Positions 29,603 to 40,260 of a DNA stretch of 64,000 nucleotides are shown piece after piece. The position numbers were made by a program, and so were the translations under genes. The notes below the pieces were generated by a model. The model had not been told where the DNA came from, did no database searches, and worked only from the letters and a program-made list of their open reading frames with translations. Source of the DNA: Gerris lacustris. Taxonomy: Eukaryota > Arthropoda > Insecta > Hemiptera > Gerridae. Location of the stretch: contig OX578276.1 of assembly GCA_951217055.1 (NCBI GenBank), positions 115,814,754 to 115,878,753 on the forward strand. The letters run 5' to 3'. Position 1 is the stretch's first letter. Every line of letters begins with the position of its first letter.

Positions 29603-30170
29603 TTTACTTTCTCATATAAAGAGAAAGTAATGTGATGGCGCGAAAATTCGATTTTGAGATTTTGATGGATTTACCCGTTTTGAGGTTCCCTGAGTCCAAA
29701 AAAGTGGTTTTTAAAAAATGTCTGTCCGTCGTCTGTCGTCTGTGCAGACGCCTGGAGCCTAAACTACTGGGCCGATTTTGCCGAAATTTGGCATACATGT
29801 TCAGAAAAATCATACCCCGAGGCGAAATCGAGAAATTAATTTTAGCTCTAAATTTGTGGGCGCTACCCCCCAAAAACTCTGAAAAAACAGGAAAAAAAAT
29901 TATTTCTCGAAAACGGTTCCGACGATTTTGATTAAAAAATTCTAAAATGTAGTCCATTGGAATACGAATCCAACGATATAAGCCGTTTTCCCGGGAAAAA
30001 TCTAGTTCCTGAGAAAATAGCTTAAAACGCGGACGGAGAGAGCCCGGGTTCGATTCCCCGCCCAGGAGAAGTTATTTTTATGATAAATTTTGATGAAATG
30101 TTCAATAATAATTAAATGTACATACGAAAACTAATAAATGGAAAACACTGGGCTATGTAATTATGAACTC
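29603..30170 (+). repeat. Dispersed repeat family B, copy 1, with tRNA-like B box
   Basis: Opens with a stem-loop (TTACTTTCTC...GAGAAAGTAA, 29604-29630). It continues through a segment matching 44025-44572 and the reverse complement of 49215-49595. At 30044-30062 it carries CCGGGTTCGATTCCCCG, a good match to the tRNA T-arm/B-box, about 30 nt after a weak A-box-like TAGC. This suggests a tRNA-related SINE-like element. The open frames across it on both strands are products of the repeat. Confidence 0.65.
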
Positions 30171-31399
30171 GTATATGAGAAAGTTTGTCTGAGTTGTCTC
30201 GGACCGATTTTTTCTTTTTTAACTGTTACATATATTAAACACACGGAACCCAAAATAGCTTGAAACTAAATTCTCTGTCTATACATACCATTAAAAATTA
30301 TGTGTATCAAAACTAATTGAGAACGAAAATCCGCCAGACATTAGTGTACAATACACATTATACATTGTTTTAGGTTTCAGGAAAAGATCTTAAGTCTCTC
30401 AAAATCACTGATCCTGTTCTGTAATGGCTCAAATCATTAGTGTGTTTTTTAAATCTTCAAGGAACGATAGTTCTTTAGGTACACATTTTCTTAAACATGA
30501 ATCGTGGTTCTGATAACTCATTCGCAATCTTTGAAGGTTCTTCGATTCTTTGGTAAGGCTGAGTCTCGATTGCTGTAAGTCCGACTTTATTACTAGTCAT
30601 ATTCCTTTATATTTATACGGAAACAATACCTTTCGTTTATTAAGGTATAATAATCTATACCTTAATAGATTATTAAGGGGGGGGGGGGGGGTGAGAGTTT
30701 ATTTACGGATTATATTCCAAAGCATTATTATGCAAGCAAGCATCTGCAAACGAAAGGTTTTAATTCGATTAGAAATCCCTGCTCAGCTCCAAGTGATACG
30801 TGGATAAACAAATTGAAATAGAATTCTTATCTTGTTGTATAAACTGAAAAAGCCCACTAAATTGGTAAACAAATATATAAATAATAAATCTTTAAATATA
30901 GATAGCACCTCAGGCGTACTAACACATCATAGCCGAGATTTTTTGCACATTGCAATTTCTGTTCGGGAAAGAATTGTTGCGTCCTAAATTAGATATTATA
31001 TTTTTTAAGCTGTGATTTTGTATTGATCTAACCTAAATATGAGTATCACAATAAATATTAAATTTTGGGATCAGCGCAGCCTTGAAGTGTCATATTTTTC
31101 TTTAACCACTAGGCCTAACACCAAAATGACGTATTTACCAAAATGTCAAATTAAAAGGTGTCCACGTATACACTGATACATCGGGAGATCGTGAGCACTA
31201 TTATTGTTTTGGATGTTTGTTTAGATATTTATGTTTCATGTAGAAATTTTTCCTTAGAGGCCCTAAGCACTATATCATCATTTTGGATAGTATACGATTT
31301 GTTTAGGGGGTAAATTTCGGTTTTATCTAAATAAATGTTGTATTTTTTTTTATCTAATAACAGGTAGTACGGTTTGTTTCATTTTTCTTGTACCTACTA
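30171..31399. other. AT-rich non-coding DNA
   Basis: No gene was recognised. A run of 15 G occurs at 30677-30691 beside a short palindromic AAGGTATAATAATCTATACC-like sequence. Confidence 0.5.
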
Positions 31400-31687
31400 T
31401 TAATCTTTTTGATGGTAGGGTCTAAATTTAATTAGAGGAAAAATTTAAGGCTCTCTTTTGCAATATTTCGGGTCTCTTTGGGTCACCTTCAAGCTGACTA
31501 AAAGATTACTATCTCATCCTGTTCTTGCGCTAAAAAAAAAAAAAAAAAAAATCTTTCTAATCCACCTATCTACCTAAACATTAATATAATTTATCTTGAC
31601 CAAACTTTCATCTCCCAAATAGGGGTCGAAATATTGCAAATGTGACCCTTAAATTTTTCCTATAGACCCTAACATCAATATGATTAG
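31400..31687. repeat. Fold-back repeat F, copy 2
   Basis: The outer ends (about 31400-31500 and 31600-31687) are inverted copies sharing with copy 1 the terminal ATTGATRGTARGGTCT-type sequence and the TTGCAATATTTCG motif. A poly(A) run sits in the middle (31532-31550). Confidence 0.6.
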
Positions 31688-32361
31688 TGTTATCTAACAT
31701 TTTGTCTATCTTCCTATTAAAATTAGATTAGGTCAAGCATTGTGTATATTGACTCTCCGAATAGAATCTTTAACATCTTGTTTTCTAGATTTTGATTCTA
31801 GATCAATATTATTACACATTAATTTAATCCTGAAATATCATTCGCTTTTGCCTGAAATAGTCGTTCAAGTATATATTAGTTAGTATTTAAATCGAGGATT
31901 GTTATCATGAATAAATGTATTTTGTTTTAAAATAAACTCATTAAAGTAATTTCTAATCTAAAATATATTTTTGAATATTATTTTCAGGTATTTTACCCTT
32001 TGATGTATAAACGCTATAAGTGAAATACCACTTTTGAAAAAAATATAATACTGTGTATTTTTAAACTTTATGCTACTCACACTTTTTTTTCTCGAAACGA
32101 AAAGCCTAGTTGAATGAAACATCCTACGCTGTGTATAATTAAAAACAAATTATTCCGTGAAACAAAGTGTTGAATATAAATGAGGAGGAACAAATAATTT
32201 CCCCTTTTGTTCAATGGCATTCTCCTCTTCATTTGTCATTGTTGATGAAACGTTTTAGCATTATTTCGTATTAAATTAATTAGTAAGCAATATGTGAAAA
32301 ACCTATTACTAAGTAATTTGTGAGCTCCTTATGACGCAACATTTACAAATTTGAATAGTTA

Positions 32362-32453
32362 ATTAGTATTTTCTGTTCATGCTAATATATAAGGTTATGT
32401 GTTAACACCTATTTATTTAAGATGATATTTATAGATGTAAATGTTGAAGTTTA
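32362..32453 (+). repeat. Direct repeat, left copy (92 bp)
   Basis: Identical by eye to 33798-33889 and in the same orientation. The 1.34 kb between the copies is unrelated to them. Confidence 0.85.
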
Positions 32454-33797
32454 TTTACTGCAGTCTGAAAGTAAAAAAAAGCACATTGTCTTTGATATAT
32501 AAGCTAAAAAAGATTCAAAGAAGCCATAAAGTCGTAATTTATATTTCTCGGTTAAGCTGTCATATGCCTTTTTTTTTGTACTATACTTTCAAACAAAAAT
32601 AAGAAAACCTATAATACATATAACCTATAATATTGGGCCTATTATTATAGTTGTTAAACAAAATGGGTAAATCATGTGGTGTGAAGAATTCTGCCTGTCT
32701 ATATCTCTTTCTACTTAATTACTAATTTAATGTTAAATTCATAAAGCTTGATTTTGCTTGAAGTTCTTAAATTATTTCATACCTTCAATTATTTATTGTT
32801 CAGTTATTTTTATTCCCAACCAAAACCTAATCGTGAAAAAAGGAAATTGTGTCCAAGTCTGCTCTTTCTTTATTCTATAACGTCACTTCACTCCTACTTT
32901 CTTGAGCAAGACTGCTCTTTTATTTTAATTGCTTAAAACTTGGCTGTCTCTAAATGAGGCAATAAACAGACTTGGGCGCGATATAGATATCACTAATTTA
33001 ATAGTCTGACACTTTTGGGAGGGGTCTGGACCTTGGCCCTTTTTTCACAGTTAGGTTTTTGTTGGGGATATATCATTCCTTTTTTTTATGATATACAACA
33101 CAATAACAACATTTCAAAAGCGGTCACCTAACGCGGCACTTGGAAAAAGTTAACTTTTATATTCTCAGCAAACAGGACAAATATAAAATAATAAATACTC
33201 GATTTAAAGAGCGTTTGGGTAAGATTTGAGCCATCCAATCAGAAATAAAATCGGTAAATTTTTGTGGACGCTATGGCGAACACATTCACTAAATTAAAAA
33301 TATGAATCAAACCTGGTTCCAAGGTACAATCGATGGGGGTACGAAAAAATCATAGAATTAAACTTGTAGATCTTTAAAGATTAGTTGCTGTTAGTGTATT
33401 CAATTTTTCGGTCCGACCCTCCGTTAATTTATATCAAGCTTAAACAAAGCTTCCGCCTTTTTTAATCATTTTGGGGGTAAAAATACAAAAAATATTTTTT
33501 TTGGAGTTTTCCTTTCAGTTATATAGAGTGTCAAATTTCAAGTTTCTATCTATTCTGAAAGTCACTTACAATTTTCATGATGAGTGAGTGAGTTAAAATG
33601 CAAACTTAAAAACTGAGAAAAAAAAATGCAAACTTAAAAACTCTGCCCTTTTGTAGAAACTTAATATTAAAGGCTTAATTTTTTACATTGTGCTACTTAT
33701 GCTTAATCTATATTTAAAATTTCAAAAGCCCATCTTAAGAGGAAGCAAAGATATGAGGGTGAGAAAAACCGGGTGAATTTGTTTAAGTAAAGAGAGT

Positions 33798-33889
33798 ATT
33801 AGTATTTTCTGTTCATGCTAATATATAAGGTTATGTGTTAACACCTATTTATTTAAGATGATATTTATAGATGTAAATGTTGAAGTTTA
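33798..33889 (+). repeat. Direct repeat, right copy (92 bp)
   Basis: Partner of 32362-32453. Similarity fades just beyond both ends (ACTGCA shared about 3 bp further). Confidence 0.85.
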
Positions 33890-34079
33890 CACACTGCATG
33901 CTTACTGCAACTTAGCCTTGCGCACTAACGTGCGATTAGATACCCGGTTTATTTCATTTACCAACTTAAATTATTATATTTTTATCGCAAGTTTTTTTAT
34001 CATTATTTATAGAAGCTTACTACGCCAGGTTTTATATTCAATTTCTAGTATTTACAATCTCCTTTTGTACGTAATAAAA

Positions 34080-34925
34080 AAAAATCGGGTACGGGGTACC
34101 TCGGAACTTTTCCTCACTTCAGAGGCCACTAAAGTGGCCTCTCCTGCTGCTTCGCAGCAGGAGGAAGCAGCATTGGACGTGGTCAGTACTTGGATGGGTG
34201 AACGTTCTTAACTAACTGATTTATTATCATTCTTAAAAAAAAACCTTATTTTTAATACCTATATTTTATTTAATTAGGTATTTGAAGTTTGGCGGTATTT
34301 TGACGGATGTAAACAAACTTTGACGTCATCAAAATTATTGCACTAATAAATAATTATATTCGCTTATAACTTTTAAACTAATTAATGGAATTTCATCGTG
34401 TTTTTTTTATATTATTTGTTCCTTAATTTTTTCCGGTTCCAACGATATGCTATATGTCAAAAACCTATTTATACTTTCAGTATTATTAACCGTCAAAGTT
34501 TAAAAATTCAAAAATTTATAACTTCAAAATGGCGGCCAAAATCAAAATGAAATTTAGTGGGCTTGTTTGTCGTACAGAGAGGTACATTCGAGCCAAATTT
34601 CAACTCGATCAGGACCATTTTGGATTTATTACGATGTTTTTAAATTTTTGCTGACTCAGCAAACTGGATTCAAGATGGCGGAAAAAGTTGATTTTCCGGG
34701 CGGCACAACTAAAGGTTAGGACTGATTTTTCTGCCAAATTTCAACTCTCTAGGTTAAATACCTTGGGCGCTACGATGATAACACACATACACACGTCATG
34801 CTGAAAACCACTCAGGAGGTCTTAAAAACACCTAAAACGGATAATTCCGTTGAAATCTCGAAAAAATGTTTGTTGGTGAAAACAATACTTTTCCTACTAT
34901 TAGTAGTGAGGGAAAGTAAAAAGAG
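34080..34925 (+). mobile_element. 5S-rRNA-derived SINE-like repeat, copy 1
   Basis: The head holds two back-to-back perfect hairpins (34121-34142 and 34141-34163). A segment at 34163-34201 follows, reading GAAGCAGC...GGTCAGTACTTGGATGGGTGA, which matches the internal control region (A box to C box) of 5S rRNA. The body (about 700 bp) has no frame. The tail folds (ACTTTTCC...GGAAAGT, about 34888-34918). A second, roughly 95% similar copy lies inverted at 48254-49079. SINEs with 5S-derived internal promoters (SINE3 type) are established, but the long unrelated body is larger than usual for one. Confidence 0.7.
34163..34201 (+). promoter_or_regulatory. 5S rRNA internal-promoter-like segment
   Basis: AAGCAGC corresponds to the 5S A box, and GTCAGTACTTGGATGGGTGA to the C box. 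Spacing between them is as in 5S rRNA. The rest of the 5S gene is not present, so this is not a 5S gene. Confidence 0.65.
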
Positions 34926-35566
34926 TAAATGTTCCTCCCCCATTCCAGTGACCTCAAATCTAGAACTACCCTGAATCCTGAATAATAGGAAAAAGGCTTT
35001 GCTTTTAAATGCAACTTCCAGCTGGCTTCTCCTAACTTAAATTTTATTACATCATTACAGTAAATTCTAAACAACTGATCTTTTGGTGGAAGAGACATGG
35101 ATTTATTTTTCCGAAGGACTAAAATATATATACCCAAAGAGTCAGCTGTTATTATTTTTTCAGTAATATAACGTTTGGCTATATATTATGTTAGACTAAA
35201 GATATATTTTATTAGTTTTTTTATATTTTTTAATCTTTATATCTTGTAATAAATTACAACATTTATTACATGTAAATATTTTTGCTCAATATCCTGTTTT
35301 TTAATAAATTAAATATTGATCTCAATAATCTCGTTATGACTCTACTTGATGCATAACTATGCAGTGTTTAAATATATTTTTATTAGATAATTTTGTAGTT
35401 TCCATAAGTCCCTGAAAATTACCAATGAAAGTGACACAATAATTGTAATTGCATGCTATTTATTGTTATTTACAATCTTTTCTTTATTTTTGAATTTTCT
35501 ATTTTTAATGTCTTAATTGTGTTTAACTATGGTGTATTATAAGACCTGTTTTGACTTTCTGTGCAG

Positions 35567-35753
35567 GAACAGATCAAGAAGCGCAAGGAAGATGAGGAAA
35601 GAGTTCAGCAGGAAGCTCTTAACAGATCTGTTCGTGGATCTAAGAAACTCCAGGCACTCGAGAGTCCTGCCAGGCCACACTCACCACAGGGCGTCGAAAA
35701 TGGAGCCTTCGCATCTGAGGAGCCGCCTCCTACGGCCGTCTATAAACCTCTCG
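35567..35753 (+). CDS. sdt: Internal exon of a Stardust/PALS1 (MPP5)-like polarity scaffold
   Basis: The 187-bp exon is bounded by a pyrimidine-rich acceptor ending TGTGCAG at 35566 and by a consensus donor, G|GTGAGT, at 35753/35754. It is phase 0 at its start and phase 1 at its end, and is much GC-richer than the flanks. It encodes a charged helix (EQIKKRKEDEERVQQEA), then LNRSVRGSKKLQALE, then GVENGAF and an acidic, proline-rich end. The pattern LNxSxRxxKKLxxL...G(I/V)(D/E)NxxF matches the ECR2 region of PALS1/Stardust, the membrane-associated guanylate kinase that binds Par6 and Crumbs in epithelial polarity. The PDZ, SH3 and guanylate kinase exons are not in this window. Identification is from memory of the family; the exon call is stronger than the name. 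Confidence 0.6.
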
Positions 35754-36687
35754 GTGAGTTCTATAAACTTTTTTTTTTTTTATAAATTTTACTTCTACGT
35801 TTCGAAAATGTCCTAATACTTGGATTTGTAACTATAAAATATAGTTTACAAATCCTTGAATGAGTGTAATAGTTTTAGGATATAGAGAGGAGTATTGAGA
35901 TTTCCTTTCAAAAATTGCTATTTTTCATTTAATCAGTAGAGATAAAAACTAACCATATATGATACCTAGATGTAATCATTCCTTTTAGCATATTTTTCTA
36001 ATTAAATTTATTTCTAATTAAATTTAAACAATTTAGTTATAAGAAAGGATGATATATAGATTGTAGGTATTATTCAAATGTCTCATAATTTAAAATACCT
36101 ATTTTCTTAGCAGCATAATTGTCTAGATATTTTAAATTTAGACAATTATTCTGCTAGATAGAAATTATAATCGCGTCATGATTTTAAAATATATTTTTAA
36201 CTATATTCACGGTTCTTATTAGGTTACAAGATTCGATAGGTTGATAGTGGTCCTATTTGTGAAATTAGATTGTTGATTAAACTCATATTGAATATTAATG
36301 ACTGTGGGATCGAATCATACCATGAGATATTTAATTAGACTTAAATACTATATAATCCTCATGTTAAATCTTATATTGGGAAACACTAATTATTAAAACA
36401 ATTATATAATACTCTTAGCTACAGGTATCATTTACCTATTATACAAAGTATAAATTAGTATTGTAATTATCTTGTTGTCCATTGTTTTTAGATAATACTA
36501 AATCAATACTTGTTTCCCATAGAAAGACTTGAGTAACTGCAAAAAAAAGGATTCTTTACTTTTGACATTTAATGTTTCACGATTTTGATTTGGTATTTAG
36601 TCTGTGCTGTCCTTGAGTCGGAAATGTAAAATATAAATTCCGATCCCCTCCTGTTGATAAAGTAGTTACTAAATCAAACCTTGCTCA

Positions 36688-36901
36688 TCATATATATATA
36701 ATAGAGTAGTGACCCGACGGCGACGACGAAGCACCTCAAAATGATTTGTTATTGCTAAGCTAAGGCAACCACATTTATTTCCAATAATAATTAATGTTTG
36801 TTTTGATTTGTTGGTCTTCAAATAGATATAATAACGTATCTAGATTATTTTTTTTCTTCTAAATATAAACTTAAGCCCGTTGCCAGGGGCTTAACGGCTA
36901 G
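36688..36901 (+). mobile_element. Short non-autonomous Helitron, 214 bp
   Basis: Starts TC directly after an A and ends CGGCTAG directly before a T, as expected for Helitron insertion between A and T. The terminal hairpin TTAAGCCC-loop-GGGGCTTAA (about 36871-36892) lies a few bases before the CTAG end. There are no inverted terminal repeats and no target duplication. It is far too short to encode Rep/helicase. Confidence 0.7.
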
Positions 36902-37070
36902 TATGCTATATAATCCAAGTATAGGATTCGTGATGAGTCTTATATTGATGGTATTTTGATTTCATCCATTTGTATTTTACTGGAGAATGGTGTATCACAA
37001 TTTATTTCAATTAATATGGGTTGATGATCAAATACTTTGATCATGTCACCCGTATAATGAAGAAACATAT

Positions 37071-37150
37071 TATAATTAATATAACACTAAGACTAAATTA
37101 GAACACTGTTATACTATATAATTAATATAACACTAAGACTAAATTAGAAC
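37071..37150. repeat. Tandem duplication, 46-bp period, about 1.7 copies
   Basis: TATAATTAATATAACACTAA... at 37071 is repeated at 37117 without mismatch over the shared part. Confidence 0.9.
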
Positions 37151-39473
37151 AGTTTATTATCTATAAACTGTTGCACTAGTTCCGTCAACTTTAATTGGTT
37201 GGATCAGCTTGTATGAATTCATGCTAATGTAATTTGTCAATTTCTCATTAAGTTTTATGTGTCATATACTTTTATTAGTATCTACAGGTTTTAGTTTTTA
37301 AGTTAATGTAAAACAATATAACCTCAAATATTTTTAATATGGATCATTGTAGTTGTAAATTAATGTAAGTAACTTAATATATATGGTTTATAAGTATTAT
37401 AAATTCTAAATAATGAAACTGTGAATCAATTAAATTATATATACTAAATCAAACGGATAATCAAAAAAATTGTCTTGGTCCAATCTAACATCTTCGTTAG
37501 AAAACAACAATGAAGGCTCAAATTTAAAACCTGAAGAAAGTTGTTATTGAACTGTATTTACCAATTAGATCTTCCAGATATTTTGTAAATTCCTACGTTT
37601 CAAAATCAGTCTCAAAGGAGTTGCACGCGCGATGAGTTGCTTTGAACTGTACCAGAGGCAAAAACTCATACTATATTTTGATATTTGCCAAATATAGTTT
37701 TTTTGTCGGTTGGAAATTTTTTAATATTTTTAGTGGACGCTTCTCTTGAACTCTTCGATAATCTCTTTTCAAACTTCTTTAAAAAATTATGTTTTTTGAT
37801 TTATAATTTAATACTTTAGATTATAGTAAAATATAAGAGAAAGCAGGCTCAATATACATTAAATATTACATTTTATTTCTTATTTAAAACATCAGATTAC
37901 TGGTATAATGATTAGTAGTAGATATAATAGGAGTCTAATATTTAAAAAAATATTGTGTCAAAACAAAATTAGGCTCACACCTAAAATACTAATGAAATAA
38001 ACATGCTAAAGTAGACCTGTTTCCTAATGATATTTTTATAAATTAATTAATTAATAAACTCTAATTCATTTGATAGTAAACCAAATATATTTAAATTATT
38101 TAAACAAACTAAATTTGAGGTTTCCTGTTGATCTTAACCTGTCTGTTAGCTTTTGAAGCAATAATCTTAGCTTTCTCTGTCGGATTGCCTAGGTTCAATT
38201 CCCTCTCTAATCGTGAAACAGTCTTCCAATTACTCTGCCGCAATCAGAGAAATTGCAATTTCTGTGCTCTCTTGAACTCTGGTTAATTAAGTTTTGGATT
38301 TTATCGTTTACTGTTTTTCCCGGTTTCTAATCTTGTTTCGGATGTTTCTAAACCGCATTTTAGGTTCTTGTTAAAACATCTTTTTGAGTTTTCTTTCATT
38401 TCTTAGCATTCAATATTTATTGATGTTACAATTATTTTTCTATTCCTTGTATAAAGGAGAAAATATATTTAATTTGTATCCTTACATTTACTTTGGAGTA
38501 CATTATTTATCCCATGTCCTTTTTATGCAAATAGAAGTAATTTTAATGCTAATACAAATTTCTCTGGATATTTTATTAACTCGTTTGAAGCCAGAAACAA
38601 CAATAATTTAATTATTTGTATATGATCAAGTTGTCATCATAACACGTTTTAGAGGACCAAAGTTCTTCAAAAATATTGGGCTTTAAAGGTACCAGTTTTG
38701 TTTTGACAAGAAAAAGTAAAATAATGTAAGGATAACTTGCTTATCCTTACTCAGTTATACTTTACATAAAAACTAATTTTGTATTTAGTTTTTTTTGTAT
38801 ATGAAATGAGATTTTTTATTCACACGTAGATTTGACTTGAATATGGCAATAAAATTCTGCCCGACCTCTACATCTTGTTTGTATCACTTCTTTTCTTTCT
38901 AAAAGAGGATATCTAGACCGAGTCCTCGAGATGCTATATCTTGTTACTGTAGAGAATATTGTGTTATGCAATATCTTTTTCATTACCGGACCCTCGTCGC
39001 TACCCAGGGAGAGTTACTAAAAGGAAAGGTTATTCTACTGGGTCAAGGGTGGGCTATAAAGCTCTTTCTTCGGTTCCTTCCCATCTAATTTATCAGCTCC
39101 CGAGAAAAAAATTAATCAATTTCTTATCTCTTTTGCAACTAAATAATATCCTTTAATATCTTATGGAAATAAATCATTGTGTTCTTTTGACTGAAAGAAT
39201 ATTTATTTTCTAAACTTCTAAAGTGAACAAACTTATTTATCTATAGACTATAATTAATATCTCAATAATTTTAGTTGCGTATCATATACATAATAATTCC
39301 AGTTTTGTTTGCGTTCTTGTTATTAATAAATAACTAATTAATTTTTTGGACTATAATTAATTTATCAGAGCAGATGGACTTATAATATCACTATATTAAA
39401 TAAGTAATTACAATTAGTTAAATAAAATTATTAGTAGGAAAGAAGTCAGTTTAGCCTGACTAAAACCTGAAAC

Positions 39474-39483
39474 TAGTAGTTCT
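39474..39483. repeat. Left target-site duplication of the Penelope-like element
   Basis: TAGTAGTTCT, repeated exactly at 43165-43174 immediately outside the other end of the element. Confidence 0.85.
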
Positions 39484-39897
39484 ATCATCATTTTGAAAGG
39501 AAAATAAAATAAAACTTTTAGTCTTCACACAAAGTATTTGTATTGACAAATAACCGGTTTCGGCTAATTATTAGCCATCATCAGATTCTATACAAATAAA
39601 AAACAACAGAAAGTCAACATTTATATATAAAAAGAAAATAATCATAATATAATAATTGAAATGAAATTATATAAAAAAATTAAATATAGAAAGTTAAAGT
39701 TAACAGAAATCTTAAACTAGGTGGTAAACAATAAGTATTTTACCTAAATTAGATGTTCACAGTAACATAGTATTGACGTGATTGAGATGTACAGTACAAG
39801 ACAAGTTGAAGGAACAGATTCAAAAAGTCTGGCTGGTGGGGTTATTGTGAGAGGTAATAAAAGTAAAGATAAAAAATACACATTACTCAAAAAAGAA
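39484..39897 (-). repeat. Terminal direct repeat (pLTR), downstream copy
   Basis: About 414 bp, nearly identical to 42752-43163. It lies downstream of the coding region in element orientation and contains the hammerhead motif at 39536-39597. Confidence 0.9.
39536..39597 (-). ncRNA. Hammerhead ribozyme motif, downstream copy
   Basis: Minus strand, 5' to 3': stem I strand ATTTGTAT then AGAAT; core CTGATGA (39578-39584); an extra T; stem II GGCTAA-TAA-TTAGCC; GAAA (39558-39561); self-complementary ACCGGT as a minimal stem III; TT; then ATTTGTCA and ATACAAAT, which close stem I. All catalytic-core bases of a type I hammerhead are present. Cleavage is predicted between the complements of 39552 and 39551. 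Hammerheads in Penelope-like elements are established. The unpaired T between the core and stem II is a deviation from the standard fold, and stem III without a loop suggests a dimeric fold. Confidence 0.8.
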
Positions 39898-40121
39898 AGG
39901 AGGGAGAACAAAGGTAGCATATGGGATACGAAAAACTTGACTTTGCAAATGGAATAAGAAAGACAACTTAAAAAGTAGAGTTAAATTTTAAAATCTAAAT
40001 TAAACATTTATGGTCAAACTAAGATAATGAAATCAAAATATGGTTTTAAAATACATAACTATTTAAAAATCGAATAAAAAAAATTAAAAGATAAATCAAA
40101 TTAAAAGACTAGAAGAAAAAG

Positions 40122-40153
<32 letters not shown>

Positions 40154-40260
40154 CAAAAATACTAATATTAACCTATTGTAATTATTAAAAAAGCTTAAGG
40201 AAAAAGAAGGAGAATGCGGTTCACTATTATAATATTATTATATTAGTTATTACTAGACAA

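Larger units (their letters stand above)
31688..34079. other. AT-rich non-coding DNA with a 92-bp direct repeat
   Basis: No gene was recognised. 33000-33790 has the feel of old repeat sequence but matches no other part of the window. Confidence 0.5.
35754..39483. other. AT-rich, probably intronic DNA
   Basis: No further exon was recognised downstream of 35753. It contains an imperfect hairpin at 36111-36160, a Helitron and a short tandem repeat. A tRNA-like B-box (GGTTCAATTCCC, about 38192) has no convincing A box. Confidence 0.45.

Noticed and set aside
29604..29957. Open frames of 117 and 99 codons on opposite strands
   Set aside because: They lie within repeat family B; copies 2 and 3 do not keep the frames open.
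34163..34201. A 5S rRNA gene
   Set aside because: Only the A-to-C-box portion matches; the 5' and 3' halves needed for helix I are absent, and the same short match recurs in copy 2 of the repeat.
38130..38230. A tRNA-derived SINE head around GGTTCAATTCCC
   Set aside because: No convincing A box and no second copy in the window.
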